Assembly: GCA_018398765.1 (NCBI GenBank)
Contig: JAHBMJ010000792.1
Coordinates: forward strand, 3,272-40,930
Length of the DNA: 37,659 bases
Source of the DNA: Chromera velia
Taxonomy: Eukaryota > Sar > Chromeraceae
Reading direction: 5' to 3'
Part shown: piece by piece, positions 1 through 10,722 of the stretch
Position numbering within the stretch: the first letter of the stretch is position 1
Layout of the letters: the number at the start of each line of letters is the position of its first letter
The notes under the pieces: model-generated
The model's database searches: none
What the model was told of the DNA's origin: nothing
What the model saw: the letters and a program-made list of their open reading frames with translations, nothing else
Made by a program: the position numbers and the translations under genes

Positions 1-262
1 GGGGGGGGGGGGTTACCGACCTGGTTTGTCGACCCCGCTCGTGAAGAAACGTATTTGCTCGATCGTTTGTGCACCTGGTTCGTCTTATTCGTAGGCACAG
101 ACGCATGTTTGTTTTGTTTGTATGCGACTGCATGGGTGTTTGTTTTGTGTGTACCATTTTTTGCTGTCGACACACCGAACAAAGGATTCTTGGTCTCGGA
201 ATGGTCCCTGTGAAAGGCAAAACTCCGGTCGGTCAACTGACAGAGATGCTGCGTCTACGGAT
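1..262. other. left edge, no supported exon
   Basis: The window opens on a run of 12 G. The rest is mixed sequence with no exon I can support. The next exon of the gene to the right begins at 705 in phase 1, so its upstream exon lies here or beyond the left edge. I could not choose a donor site. Confidence 0.4.
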
Positions 263-263
263 T

Positions 264-297
<34 letters not shown>

Positions 298-299
298 TC

Positions 300-330
<31 letters not shown>

Positions 331-392
331 TCCTTTCTTTCCTTTCTTTCTTTCCTTTCTTTCCTTTCTTTCTTTCTTTCTTTCTTTCTTTC

Positions 393-423
<31 letters not shown>

Positions 424-491
424 TCCTTTCTTTCCTTTCTTTCTTTCCTTTCTTTCCTTTCTTTCTTTCCTTTCTTTCTTTCCTTTCTTTC

Positions 492-526
<35 letters not shown>

Positions 527-643
527 TCCTTCCTTCTCTTTCTTTTCTTTCTTTTCTTTCTTTTCTTTCTTTTCTTTCTTTCTTTCTTTCTTTCTTTCTT
601 TCCTTTTTTCTTTCCTTTTTTCTTTCCTTTTTTCTTTCTTTTT

Positions 644-674
<31 letters not shown>
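263..674. repeat. pyrimidine microsatellite (CTTT/CCTTT)n
   Basis: About 410 bases of almost pure C and T on the plus strand, built from CTTT units with interspersed CCTTT and TTTTC variants. There are no purines between the first and last units. It sits just upstream of a 3' splice site (AG at 703-704), so it is probably intronic and works as, or extends, a very long polypyrimidine tract. The long Phe/Ser/Leu and Lys/Glu/Arg open frames across it on the two strands are products of the repeat and are not genes. Confidence 0.95.
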
Positions 675-704
675 GTTCTGAATATTCGTTTCTCTTTGTT
701 ACAG

Positions 705-3700
705 ATCGCCTCCACTGCTTGAAGGTCCTCAAGCAGAGTCCGGAATCCGTCAGGCTCTGTCGGTTCTCTCCCTGCGGAACGCAGCTGTACTCTGAAGAAG
801 ATCGACATCTGCAGTCTCCACAACACATCCGTGCCAGCAGTGGTAGTGGCAGTAGCAGCAGCAGCAGTAGCAGCAATACCCTCGTTGCCAGTCCTCATCA
901 AGAGAAGACAACCATTCTGTCCTCCAGCAGTAGTCAGCAAGAGGGTCGAAGCGGGTCCTGCTCCTCATCCTCACGCATTGAAACGAAAACTCACGCTGAT
1001 GCAGAGAGAGCAGGCAAGCAGGACACCCCATCCGATTCTCCTCATTATCTGCTGAGGCATGACGCTGTGGACATCAAAGTCGCGACTGTGGAGGAAACGG
1101 TCGCAGGGGCTGAGAAAAAGGAAAGGGGTGGCTTTTCGGCGTCAGGAGAAGCCACCAAAGGGCATGAAGGTGTCCACTCCCCGGGCAACCCCCTCGCTCT
1201 GAACGACAAAGACCCCGGCGCTTTTTCTGTCAGTCTGTCTCTCCGTCTCTTTTTTCTGTCTCTGTATGTGCTAAGGATTTCGTGGCTCTCAGTGTGATCC
1301 TGACAGAAGGAAGCCCTGTCTCGATCCCGCTTTTCCTTTTCCCTCGTTTCCCTTCCAAAGTTGTCTGGATCTTTCTCGATGGTTCTCTTCTATGTATATT
1401 TTGCGTGCCCTTTGAGGTGTTCTCTCGGTAGCTCTGATACCTCTCTGAGTTGTGTCACAGACAGGAATGAAGGACAAGTAAAATTATCGGTGCATGGGTC
1501 CAAGGCGTTTCTGAAAGAGAGTGAGTGCATACGTATGTGTATCCACGCACAAAGCAAACAAACAAACAAATGTGTATGCAGCTGAGCCTCCATCACCACG
1601 TGTCACTGAAGGCCTACCTGTGTTCCCTCGGCCTGTCCGAGCTGACAGCGCTTCTCGAGGAACACAGCAAAGCAGTGCACCTACAGAGAGCTCGCAACAT
1701 TCCGAATGGACGGTGGCGGCGTGAGGAGCCGCAGGTGCAGAAGCAGCAGACGCACACGCACGGTGAAGCAACGGCAGGCACTGGAGGGGAAGGGGGGTCC
1801 TTGAGGAGCCCGACTGGAGACGGCAGAGTGTCAGCCACACATGATGAGGGTATGAGTGATGGCCAGAGTGAAGGGAGTGAATCAGATCTTGGTGTCGGAG
1901 GGGAAGGCGGTGGATTTGCGAGTCTCAGGATTCTTGTCCCACTGACAGAGGGTGAAGAGCTGGGATTGCCCCTTTCGTTATTAGGGGCCCCTGCGTTGAC
2001 CGGGAGTGGCCTTGTCGACGGGTTGGAGGGGGGGACGGAGACGGAGATGGGGGACATCATGAGTGTGCAGGAGGTTGAGAGGGAATCCGAAAGGGGGGAG
2101 CGATGGATCTGGAGGGCCATGTCGTTGGGGCATGGAGAGCAGGAGGGGGGGGCTGAGAATGAGAAGGGCATGGCGTCGGGCAGAGAGGAGAAATCCTCTG
2201 TCCTCCTCCCGGCCGTGGAAGGGGGACGGGGAGAGAAAGGGGAAGACGAGGGAAACGGCGGTCTCGTTGGAAATTCGAGGGGGGGAATTGGGGCGACGGG
2301 GAGAGACGAGAGAGGAAGCACGACGACAGGACGTGTTTTTCCTTCTCCTCATGAGAACGGAGAAGAAGGATTTGTGGATTGTTCAAATTTTGAGATGAGA
2401 ACCCAAATCCTCTCTCGGCCCCCTGCTCTACCCCCTCGAGCGATGAACACTTTTGCTTTCCGTGAAGATCATCCAACGAATCCGAACAGCCAGGAAAGCA
2501 CACATCCGACCCAACCGCCCTCTGCTGTAACGATGGGGAGTAGCAGCTCTGTCCAAGATATACCCCGGATCTCCTCCGCATTCCTCCCCGCACCGCACCC
2601 CCCACCCCAACCCAGGAGGCAAAGCGCTGAAACGCCCTTCCCACCCTTTCCTCCACGGACACCAATCACGTCCTCTGCACAGCACCTGAGTGCCAACGCG
2701 TATACAAAATCACTTGAAACTGCACATCGCCTGTGTCCGCCCCCCCACCAGACCACCAGAGTTCAACCGCTCACCCCACACCAGAATGTTTTTAAGACGA
2801 CGTCCCCATTCCCTGCTGAGGAGTTGACGGGGGCAGTGACTCCCCTGACCACGTCTTCCTTTTCCTTTTCCAATTGCCATTCGCTTGAGACCGCACCGAC
2901 GTTCTCTCAGACTGCCCCTCAGTCACGCAGAAGCTTGACAAATCTCCATCACCCCATTCACCCTTCTTCCGTTGCTCCCGTCTCCCGCCAGGTTCCCGTG
3001 CCCCCCCCCCCCTCTAATGTTCCCGATGGGTCAGGGAGAACAGTTCAGAGACACAACCAGGCGAGCATCATCAGGAGAGGAGAGCACAGGCCGACGCCTA
3101 GCTCCTCGACTGCCCACCACGATGAGCACCTCTGTGGCTTCACTTTCCAAAGGAGATCTCCCACACGGCCCCTTCACAGTGTCACGCACCGTTGAGGCAC
3201 CCCCAATCGGGCAAGACATGATGCGGAGTTGGAAAGATCAGTCCACTCTCCCGCCCCCTGCTCACGCTGGCGGCATGCCTCGCACGCCCCCTCCGGACCG
3301 ACCGGCCTTTCCCCCCCCTTCCGCACTCCCTCCTGCCCCTACGTTAAACCCCTCCCCCAGCACCGTACCGGCAGTCTCAACGCAACCGCCAACGGAGACC
3401 GCGTTCTCCGTGCAGCCTCTCGAAAATGGCAGAGCTGGTATGCTGAGAGACGGGGGTGGGTTGCACCGCCCACGTCCCCATGAACGAGTTCCCTCCTCTT
3501 TTGCTGCAGTTGCTGGCAGTCCCGACAGACATTTTCCTTCCCGTGGTGGGCTGCCGGTGCAATCTGCAGAAACCGGAAGGGGTCGGTGTGTGGACAGTGG
3601 GTTGGCTGTTGAAGCTAGTGACCTCACAAATGGCAACTGTCCTGCCGCTTTTGCCGTTCCACTCTCTTCCATAGCGCACTCCCGGGAAGGGAGGTGCCAG

Positions 3701-4051
3701 AATGATGATGTGGTTAGAAGAGGCAATGAAGCTGGGATGGTCATGGGGGGCCATCTCTTCGAGACAGGCACAGAAGCTCCGAATGTTGTTCTCTTCCCGA
3801 ATCGGACGGAAAGGGGGGAAGAAAGCTCTTCGGGGGTTCCTAGGTTCTACGAGTCTCCTTCTCTTCCTCCTGCTATGCACGCAGGCGAAGGGGGGCAGAG
3901 AGAGACCATGCTCGTGTCGCGATACGCACAGGGCACGCCCAGCTCCCTTGTTCCTACTCCTACTCCTGCTGCCGCTCCCCGTATTTCATTCAGGGGCTTT
4001 CAGGCGTCCGTCCCCTCTCATCGGCCCCGACCGGAATCTTATTTGGACTAA
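705..4051 (+). CDS. multi-exon low-complexity protein, function unknown
   Basis: I do not recognise this gene. An exon at 705-1228 follows an AG acceptor and ends in phase 0 at a GTCAGT donor. The next exon starts at 1582 after GCAG, also in phase 0, so the 353-base intron keeps the frame. The first exon starts with a short stretch loosely like a WD40 strand (FSPCG near 768), then Ser-rich sequence. The second exon starts with a leucine-rich segment (1582-1700), then long Gly/Glu-rich and Pro/Ser-rich regions typical of disordered protein. At a C12 run (3001-3012) the open frame ends and another takes over: the frame used from 1582 stops at 3195, while the frame open through 2972-4051 has the same Pro/Ser-rich character. 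I read them as one exon with an apparent indel. The 5' end is missing. The weak WD40 resemblance should not be used to name it. Confidence 0.55.
3001..3012 (+). other. C12 homopolymer at an apparent frame shift
   Basis: Twelve consecutive C lie exactly where the coding frame of the surrounding exon changes. A one- or two-base length error in sequencing, or true slippage, would join the upstream frame (1582-3000) to the downstream frame (to 4051). Confidence 0.7.
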
Positions 4052-4101
4052 GACTACTTATGGTCTAGATAGGCCGATAGATCTTTCCTCGTCTTTTTCA
4101 G

Positions 4102-4383
4102 GAGCCTTCTCCGACTCGCCGCTCCAAGAAAGAAAAAACTAAACCGCTGATCGATCCCTACGAGAACAGTCACGCCAGCCAGCCAGAAGAGCCAGGCAAC
4201 AGACTAACAGACTTCATTCCGAAGTCGTATTTTGTTGGTTGGAATAAACAAAGAAAGAAAAAGAAAGAGAGAGAGACCCTCATGCTCATCATGGAGAGAG
4301 GGGTGGCAAACCGATGTTTTGGAAATGCTCCTTCTTCGCCTTCTCTCTCTGACTTGTCTTCCTCTTCTTCGCCTCGTATTTAA
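4102..4383 (+). CDS. putative 3' terminal exon of the preceding gene
   Basis: A good acceptor (pyrimidine-rich tract ending TTTTTCAG at 4101) is followed by an open frame of 93 codons ending at TAA 4381-4383. The product is basic near its start and in the middle (runs of Lys/Arg), then Ser-rich. The other two frames close within about 15 codons. The matching donor is not resolved: candidates between about 3950 and 4010 would remove the stop at 4049-4051. Linkage to the gene upstream is inferred from position and style only. Confidence 0.4.
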   Translation, partial: EPSPTRRSKKEKTKPLIDPYENSHASQPEEPGNRLTDFIPKSYFVGWNKQRKKKKERETLMLIMERGVANRCFGNAPSSPSLSDLSSSSSPRI

Positions 4384-5471
4384 GGACATGACTTTCTTCT
4401 TTCTACCCCCCTTCTTTGATTGTTTTGGTTTTGTTTTTTTTTGTCCTTCTTTCCGTCGACTTTGACCGTTTTGTTTTGCGACTCCACAGAAAAGTACTGC
4501 AATGGGATTAATTAATCATGCGTTGTTCTGTCCTGCCTGCTTACCTTTTTGCCGTTCATTCACTATTCCTGTCCCTCATGAATAAGCCAAGAAACAGATG
4601 CATCAATTGTGAACCGACTTTGAAGAGGGGGGCCTGGGAGAGAAAAGAAGAAAGTCAAGAAGAGAATGAGCGGAACGGAAAGGAAAGCTCGGAGGGAAAG
4701 AAGGCAGCACAGGAAGGGATGGATGACGTGAAAACCTGGAAGGAAATTTGAAGTTGTGAACTTCAGATAGGATGAATGGGGAAGGGGTTGTCTTGGCCTG
4801 CGTTTGACAAATCAATTCATTTGCTGGTTTCTTTTCTTCCGTCTGAGCCGTCTCTCACGTACGCGACGAGTTCGTCCATATCATTTATTTTCCCTTTGTA
4901 GACGGTAAGCGATTTATCCTCACGGTCCGACGCCATTCTTTCCATTCGGTCTTCGTGGGGCGTTTCATATGCATTTGGTACCTTCGCCCCTCCTCGTTTC
5001 GGCGCACCGTAAGGTGTGGTCCGGAATCAAAACCTTTCAAGGCCAAGACTGTTCGACTGGCTGGCAGTTCGCTGCTTCTGTCAGTTCTGCCGTGCTCTGC
5101 AGAATAAAGAATGAATTTCCTTCCGTGCTTCCGGGCACTTGCAGGGATCGTCGGATAGGCAAGTCCGTCATTCCCGCGAAACCAAACCCTGATTCAACAA
5201 TGACGTATTCACACACACTCAGATTCAACAATGACGACTCTTATTCACGCATCTTTTGGATTAGACGAAACCTCTGTTGGACTAACAGGACTGTCACTTT
5301 GTCTTTGTCTGCATGAATGAATGCTCGTTGGAAAATGGGGAGGGGTCATCATCAAGGAGGGGGGTGGATGGGAGAGGGGGCGTGGCTTTGGGTGGGAAGC
5401 AGGTCTTCTCTCTCTGTCTGTCTGTGGATGAAGGGAAGATTTGACTGTCCGCACGTATGAATGACTGTCCT
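4384..5471. other. intergenic, nothing recognised
   Basis: T-rich then mixed sequence with short open frames on both strands that show no recognisable protein character. A small near-repeat (AGATTCAACAATGACG and a variant) occurs around 5190-5235. No RNA gene was seen. Confidence 0.4.
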
Positions 5472-6476
5472 GATTGTTGCCTTTGCCGACTTCAAGATTG
5501 TTTGGATAGGGGGTGAGTAAATATAGGAGCGAGTGACTGTTGTGGGTGTGCGTGCGTGTTTGAATGAGCTCGTGAGCAAGTGCGTCACCGAGCTGGGAAG
5601 TGCAGGTGAGCGTGGAGAGCGAGGGAGTCACTGCGTGTTTGAGTGAAGGGTCGGGATTTAGAAACCAAAAGCACCCAGCTAGAAGAAGACCTTCCTCCTC
5701 GCATCCATCCAGACACCCCTCCGGCCTATCCACCTTTCCAGACGCAAAAGAAAGTCCATGCAGCCTGCTTATGTGTCTACCTGTATCTTTCGGGTTCGCA
5801 GTTTCGTCCTTATATGCAACAGGAGCGTTAGCTTTGGGACAGCAACAGCAACAAACAAGGTGGGAGGGCCAAATGAAAGAAGGAAGGAAGGAAGGAAACG
5901 TTCAACCAACGGCGGGTCAGGACGGAAGGAGCTCGACCGTCAGACCAGGCGGCCGCTCTACAGTCCGCATGCAGATTGTTGCCTTTGCCGACTTCAAGAT
6001 TGTTTGGATAGGGGGTGAGTAAATATAGGAGCGAGTGACTGTTGTGGGTGTGCGTGCGTGTTTGAATGAGCTCGTGAGCCAGTGTGTCAGCGAGCTGGGA
6101 AGTGCAGGTGAGCGTGGAGAGCGAGGGAGTCACTGCGTGTTTGAGTGAAGGGTCGGGATTTAGAAACCAAAAGCACCCAGCTAGAAGAAGACCTTCCTCC
6201 TCGCATCCATCCAGACACCCCTCCAGCCTATCCACCTTTCCAGACGCAAAAGAAAGTCCATGCAGCCTGCTTATGTGTCTACCTGTATCTTTCGGGTTCG
6301 CAGTTTCGTCCTTATATGCAACAGGAGCGCTAGCTTTGGGACAGCAACAGCAACAAACAAGGTGGGAGGGCCAAATGAAAGAAGGAAGGAAGGAAGGAAA
6401 CGTTCAACCAACGGCGGGTCAGGACGGAAGGAGCTCGACCGTCAGACCAGGCGGCCGCTCTACAGTCCGCATGCAG
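5472..6476. repeat. 502-bp tandem duplication, two copies
   Basis: The segment 5472-5973 is repeated head to tail at 5974-6476 with a constant offset of 502 bases. I found about five single-base differences, for example GAGCAAGTGCGTCACC against GAGCCAGTGTGTCAGC, so the copies are about 99 percent identical. Each copy contains a GAAG run and a NotI-type site (GCGGCCGC). Open frames across it are copied with it and show no family resemblance. Confidence 0.95.
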
Positions 6477-6857
6477 TCGCCGTGGGGTCTGTGTAAGGGA
6501 GCAGATCTGGGAGCGGTGGAAGGGGGGCTTAATTATCATGTTGGTGGGAGAGTGGCCATTGAAGCGACACGAGCCGCCGCTGCAGCGCTCGTCTCCTCTA
6601 CGCTGGGAAATTCATGGACGCACTAGGAGGGGGGGGCGTTTTCTGTCCTCGTCATATTGAAAGCAGCTACGAGGGACCCGCCAGTGTGCTTGGGGTGGCG
6701 ACGTCTGTAGGCAGTGCTGGGGTGTCTGGGAATGCTATCGCGCAGCTCCACTGTCCTCTTTTTTGCACATTCTGTCCATGTGCCTCTCCTTGTCTACATT
6801 CTATTTGATCTGCACAACTTCTGTCTGCCCCCCCCTCACCTCTTTGAGCACCCGTCT
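6477..6857. other. intergenic, nothing recognised
   Basis: Mixed-composition sequence between the tandem duplication and the minisatellite. No convincing coding, RNA or repeat feature. Confidence 0.4.
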
Positions 6858-7117
6858 TTGCTGCATGGAAATGATGGATCCGTCTGTGTATGAAAGAATG
6901 TTGCTGCATGGAAACGACGGATCCGTCTGTGTATGAAAGAATGTTGCTGCATGGAAATGACGGATCCGTCTGTGTATGAAAGAATGTTGCTGCATGGAAA
7001 CGACGGATCCGTCTCTGTATGAAAGAATGTTGCTGCATGGAAACGACGGATCCGTCTCTGCATGAAAGAATGTTGCTGCATGGAAATGACGGATCCGTCT
7101 CTGCCTGTATGAATGTT
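6858..7117. repeat. 43-bp minisatellite, six copies
   Basis: Units begin at 6858, 6901, 6944, 6987, 7030 and 7073, an exact 43-base period; the last copy is diverged at its end. Each unit starts TTGCTGCATGG and the inner units carry the perfect 12-base palindrome GACGGATCCGTC. Variation between copies is limited to a few positions (AATGA/AACGA, GTGTAT/CTGTAT/CTGCAT). Because 43 is not a multiple of three, the array does not encode a repeated peptide. Confidence 0.95.
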
Positions 7118-7273
7118 TGTTCATTTGAACCGCAGAGGATGAAGCGGAGCTCCCCGTTCTGGGTCCTCTGTGTGTTTGTCTGTCCGGCTGTCTGTCTGCA
7201 TGTGTCGGTGGGGACGCTTGGAGGCTCAATCAGAGCTTCAGTCCAAGGAAGGCGTCGTCGGACGTGCAGTCTC

Positions 7274-7309
7274 TGTGTGTGTGTGTGTGTGTGTGCGCGC
7301 GCGCGCGCG
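7274..7309. repeat. (TG)n(CG)n alternating tract
   Basis: About 36 bases of strictly alternating pyrimidine-purine sequence, TG repeats passing into CG repeats. Such tracts are the classic Z-DNA-prone sequence; that is general knowledge and not shown here. Confidence 0.9.
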
Positions 7310-7487
7310 ATTTTGCGCTTGTTGCTTTGCTGGTGTGCCTATCCGTCTCTCTGCCTTTACCTGTCTGCATGCGTGATCTGACTTGGGGGGTGAGCGATTT
7401 ACTGAAGGCAGGGGTGCTTGCGTGTTTGCATGAACAACTGATGGGACTTCCAATCTGAACCTTTGTCCTGAGAAGTGACTTTTCATT

Positions 7488-8282
7488 TGTGAAAGTAAAC
7501 GACGGTCCCGTTCCTGGTCGGATTCGCGGAGGGTGAATTCCGGTCCCGGCCTTTCCATTCGTCCCTTCGCCCCGAGCCAGGGAAAGGAGCGACGCACGCA
7601 CGCGGCGGCCCGGCCACACGGGGTGGCGGGGCGCCTGCGACAGAGATGTGCATGTTGTGAGTTCCATGGTATGGCCTGCATGCACTTCAGAGATGTGCAT
7701 GTTGTGAGTTCCATGGTATGGCCTGCATGCACTTTGGCGCAAGAAATACACCCGAGGCACTCACCGAGGTGGTATGTGCTCCGGGCCTTCATATTAGATT
7801 TAATTAGGACGATGGTGCGGTTATGCCATCGGAGGCTTCAGAATTAATTCCGGTCGCATTAATTTCCAGACAGTCAGACAGACGTGCACGGCCGTTTCCG
7901 TCTGTCTGAGTGAGAGACTTGACCTAGGGATTGACAGAGCTTCATGTGTAGGAACTGTACTGTGCCCTATGTGTTTCTGTGGATCTCTTGTTCTCTGAGT
8001 ATTGCACAAGGCCACCAGCAGGAGCTTTCTGTGGACTATGGGGGTTCATAGACTTTCTGTCTGGTGAAAAGACTGATCAGATATTTATTTCCGTCCATCT
8101 GTATCGGTCTAGACGAGTGTATTAGGTTAACGTATTCGCTGTGGTCGTTTAGTAGGAGAGGGCCAGGAATTTGGGAGTATAGCAGTTTGAGGAGTCCTCT
8201 AGACAGGCTAGAGGATCGACACAGGAGGGCCTCTAGGATTCCATTGGAGGAATTTTGAGAGAGGTGAGACTCTACTTATTAC
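7488..8282 (+). repeat. 5' long terminal repeat
   Basis: Starts TGTGAAAG and ends TTATTAC directly before the primer binding site. It aligns end to end with 26432-27230 at roughly 93 percent identity by hand, with about 50 substitutions and one 4-base indel (AATT present only in the 3' copy). It contains a 47-base direct repeat at 7641-7734. The end is AC rather than the usual CA. Confidence 0.9.
7641..7734 (+). repeat. 47-bp direct repeat inside the LTR
   Basis: Two identical 47-base units (7641-7687 and 7688-7734), each containing ATGTGCATG and CTGCATGCAC. The same pair is present, more diverged, in the 3' LTR at 26585-26678, so the duplication was there before this copy inserted. Repeated units in the upstream part of an LTR are often promoter elements; that role is an inference. 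Confidence 0.9.
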
Positions 8283-8302
8283 TGGCGCCGTTACTGAGGG
8301 AG
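8283..8302 (+). promoter_or_regulatory. candidate primer binding site
   Basis: TGGCGCCGTTACTGAGG begins at the base after the LTR. TGG is expected opposite the CCA end of a primer tRNA, and GCGCC would pair with a GGCGC acceptor stem. Beyond that the match to a standard T arm is poor, so the primer tRNA is not identified. Confidence 0.5.
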
Positions 8303-8418
8303 TCTCCCGTTATCATTCCGACAACATTCCCCTTGTTGTTTCCCCGATTCCCTACTGCAGGTGACATACCATAGGTCCCAAGAAGGATGCTCCCCACGGG
8401 TGCATCGCAATCAAGGGT

Positions 8419-10722
8419 ATGGAGGCGAAGACCGCGGGCGTCTTCGGCCTTACGGACGATGCGGACATCATCGAGTGGGTACGGCAATATGCAGATGCTG
8501 TTGCCATTCTCGGTAACTCGAACGAATGGTGCGGCGGGCTCACCTTCACCAACAGGAACAAGGTGGGGGTTAACGTCAAGCATTATGTCGCAAGGACCGA
8601 GGTGGAAGTGCTGGAGAAGGTGGTGGAACGGGTGCCCCACCTTAGTTCGAAAGTCTCTGAGCAGCTCCGGATTTTCCACAGGCACGTTGTGGACTGTGTT
8701 TCTCCGCCCGACGCGGAGTGAATGAAGAGGTATGTGCAGTGGACTGACGTCCTGAGAATGGGCAAGGCGAGGATCATGGCCACCAGGGAGCTTCTCTCAC
8801 GCCGAGAGAAGGAGAGAATCACTGGTCCCCAGTTGAAGGCCCTGAACGAGCAGATCCTCTGCCTGCAGACTCTGAAGGAACCCTCCCCCCTTTCCCTATC
8901 TCGCCCTATTGTGTTTTCTTCAGGTGGGGAGCTCCATGGGGGAGCTCCAACAGAGGCAAAGGTGAAGATGGAGGAGGAGACGGGAGCGATACCAGACACC
9001 CCCCGTCAGATGGCCGTCCCCACGTCCAGTGAGCAGTGTCCGGCCTCTGCTGAACGGGTCAGCAGTAGCAGTAGCAGCAGTAGTTCTGGTGAGGGGGTGC
9101 AGGTGGTCGGTGTGCAAACTGACCCCGCCCTGCTGGAGAAGAAAAGGAAGCAGTACGAGGACCTCGTGGCTGAGATATCGGGTCTCAACGCCGACCAAGG
9201 CTCTAACAAGGTCCGAATTCTGGATATTCAGAAGGAGGAGAATAACATGATGAGCAGCATACCTAAGAGGGACAGTTTCCCTGAGGGGTCCGAAGGGAAG
9301 GAGGAGTATGTAAAAGAGCTGGCAGCCTGGGCCGAGAAAAAAGAGGTCTTCGACACTGGAAAAGCCGACAAGGACACGCAGGTAGCGACCCTACAAGGTC
9401 ACATCGACCAGGTGGCATCAGACGTGTTTGCTCTCAACGAGCAAGCTGAGAGACTCCGCAAGGAGATAGACGCGCTCTCTCCTCCTCCCCAAGCCAAGGG
9501 TGTCCCTGGGGGTGCTGTTGAAGGCCGCTTGCCTTCAGTATTTCAGATGACCCCCCAAACAGGTGGGGGGGTATATCCTGGAGTGTCTCCCCCTGACCCT
9601 GCGATGGTGTTTATAGGTAGGGGAGTGAGTACTGGTGATGTCGGGGCTTCGGGAGCTCCTGATATCTTCTCCTTCTTGGGAGTTAGGGAGTCGAGTGGGA
9701 CTTGGAGGAGGCCGAAGTGCAACCCTGAGGAGCCCCTCATCGCCTACACACTGGAGGAGATCTTGACATCGGTTCTGAAGACCTTTGTGGAGATGCAGGA
9801 TAAGGTTGTGGCGATGATCTTCGTGCACTTTTTCAAGACGATCCAGTACTCGACCTCTGCTCTCGTCCTGGAATACGAGAGGATTGCCTGTCAGCCCTGT
9901 AAGTTTGGGACTTATACGGAGCTGCTGGCATATCACAAGCGTCTCCTGAACCACCTGGTTGAGGAGAACATTATCCACGAGCTTGGAATGAAGTACAGGC
10001 TCAGGCTCCTGATGGCACACCTGCCAAACGACCTCATAATGAGGTGGCAGGAGAGGCAAACCCCGGTGGACCTCACGAGCAAAGTGGAGATCACGAAGGA
10101 GCTCCACGCCATCGCTGCCCAGGCGGAGACCTTTAACAAGTCTCTCGGGGATGCCTGGGACCGGGGCCTAGTCAAAGGAGCTCTCGTTAAGGACTTGAGG
10201 AGAGAGTGGGAACAGAAGGCGGCAACCTTCGGTATGAAGGACTCGGGGGGTGCCTCGCAGGGGGGTATCATTCCAAAAGTTCCTTTTGTGACATTTGCGG
10301 GGCCTGGAGGAGTCCCGCAGAGGAAGTCCTCTTCCAAGACAAAGGGAGGGAAACCCTCTGGAGGAAAGTCCCCTGACTCTGGCGGGAAGGGCAGGGGCAG
10401 CTCCAATCGCGGCTTTAGAGGCGGTAAGCAGGGCGGTGCTAGCAGGGGTTCCGGTAAGGGGGATGGTGGAGGGAGCTCCAATTGGGGGCGCTCTCTAGGA
10501 CCTGTGTCCAATTCCTTTGCTCCCTCCAGTCGATACAATGACAAAGGGGTGGAAAGAAAGGACCGTCCTCCCACTCAGGCCGTTGTCAACCCCAGGGGAC
10601 CCAATAGGAACCCCGTTCTTGATCGCTATGGTGTCCAGCACCGGGACGGGACCGGATCAGACGCGTTCATCGGGATGATGGCAGGTCCTGGAGAAACTCC
10701 CATCAAGCCTGGTCAGTACTGA
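8419..10722 (+). pseudogene. gag: Gag polyprotein of the copia-like element
   Basis: The frame opens at ATG 8419 (AAGGGTATGG), the first ATG after a stop in the leader, and runs 768 codons to TGA 10720-10722 with a single internal TGA at 8719-8721. The predicted structural protein has a Ser-rich linker near 9061-9090, a charged, probably coiled-coil segment (about 9130-9480), and a helical capsid-like region rich in Leu, Glu and His (about 9720-10160). It ends in a Gly/Lys/Arg/Ser tail (10310-10500) of the kind that binds nucleic acid. It carries no CCHC knuckle; that motif is in the next frame. Gag of copia elements forms the virus-like particle; the assignment here rests on position and character, not on a close sequence match. 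The internal TGA could derive from CGA. Confidence 0.7.

Noticed and set aside
705..830. WD40-repeat protein annotation for the first gene
   Set aside because: Only one short FSPCG-like strand is visible; no repeat follows.
85..940. Long Lys/Glu/Arg and Phe/Ser/Leu open frames on both strands
   Set aside because: They are translations of the pyrimidine microsatellite, which is open in several frames by composition alone.
5245..6626. Paired open frames repeated in the tandem duplication as a duplicated gene
   Set aside because: They are simply copied with the DNA, exist on both strands, and show no domain or splice support.
6858..7117. CRISPR array
   Set aside because: Units are contiguous with no variable spacers, and the setting is eukaryotic.
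6667..7229. His/Phe-rich repeated peptide on the minus strand over the minisatellite
   Set aside because: The 43-base unit changes frame each copy, so no single frame encodes a regular peptide; the frame is chance.
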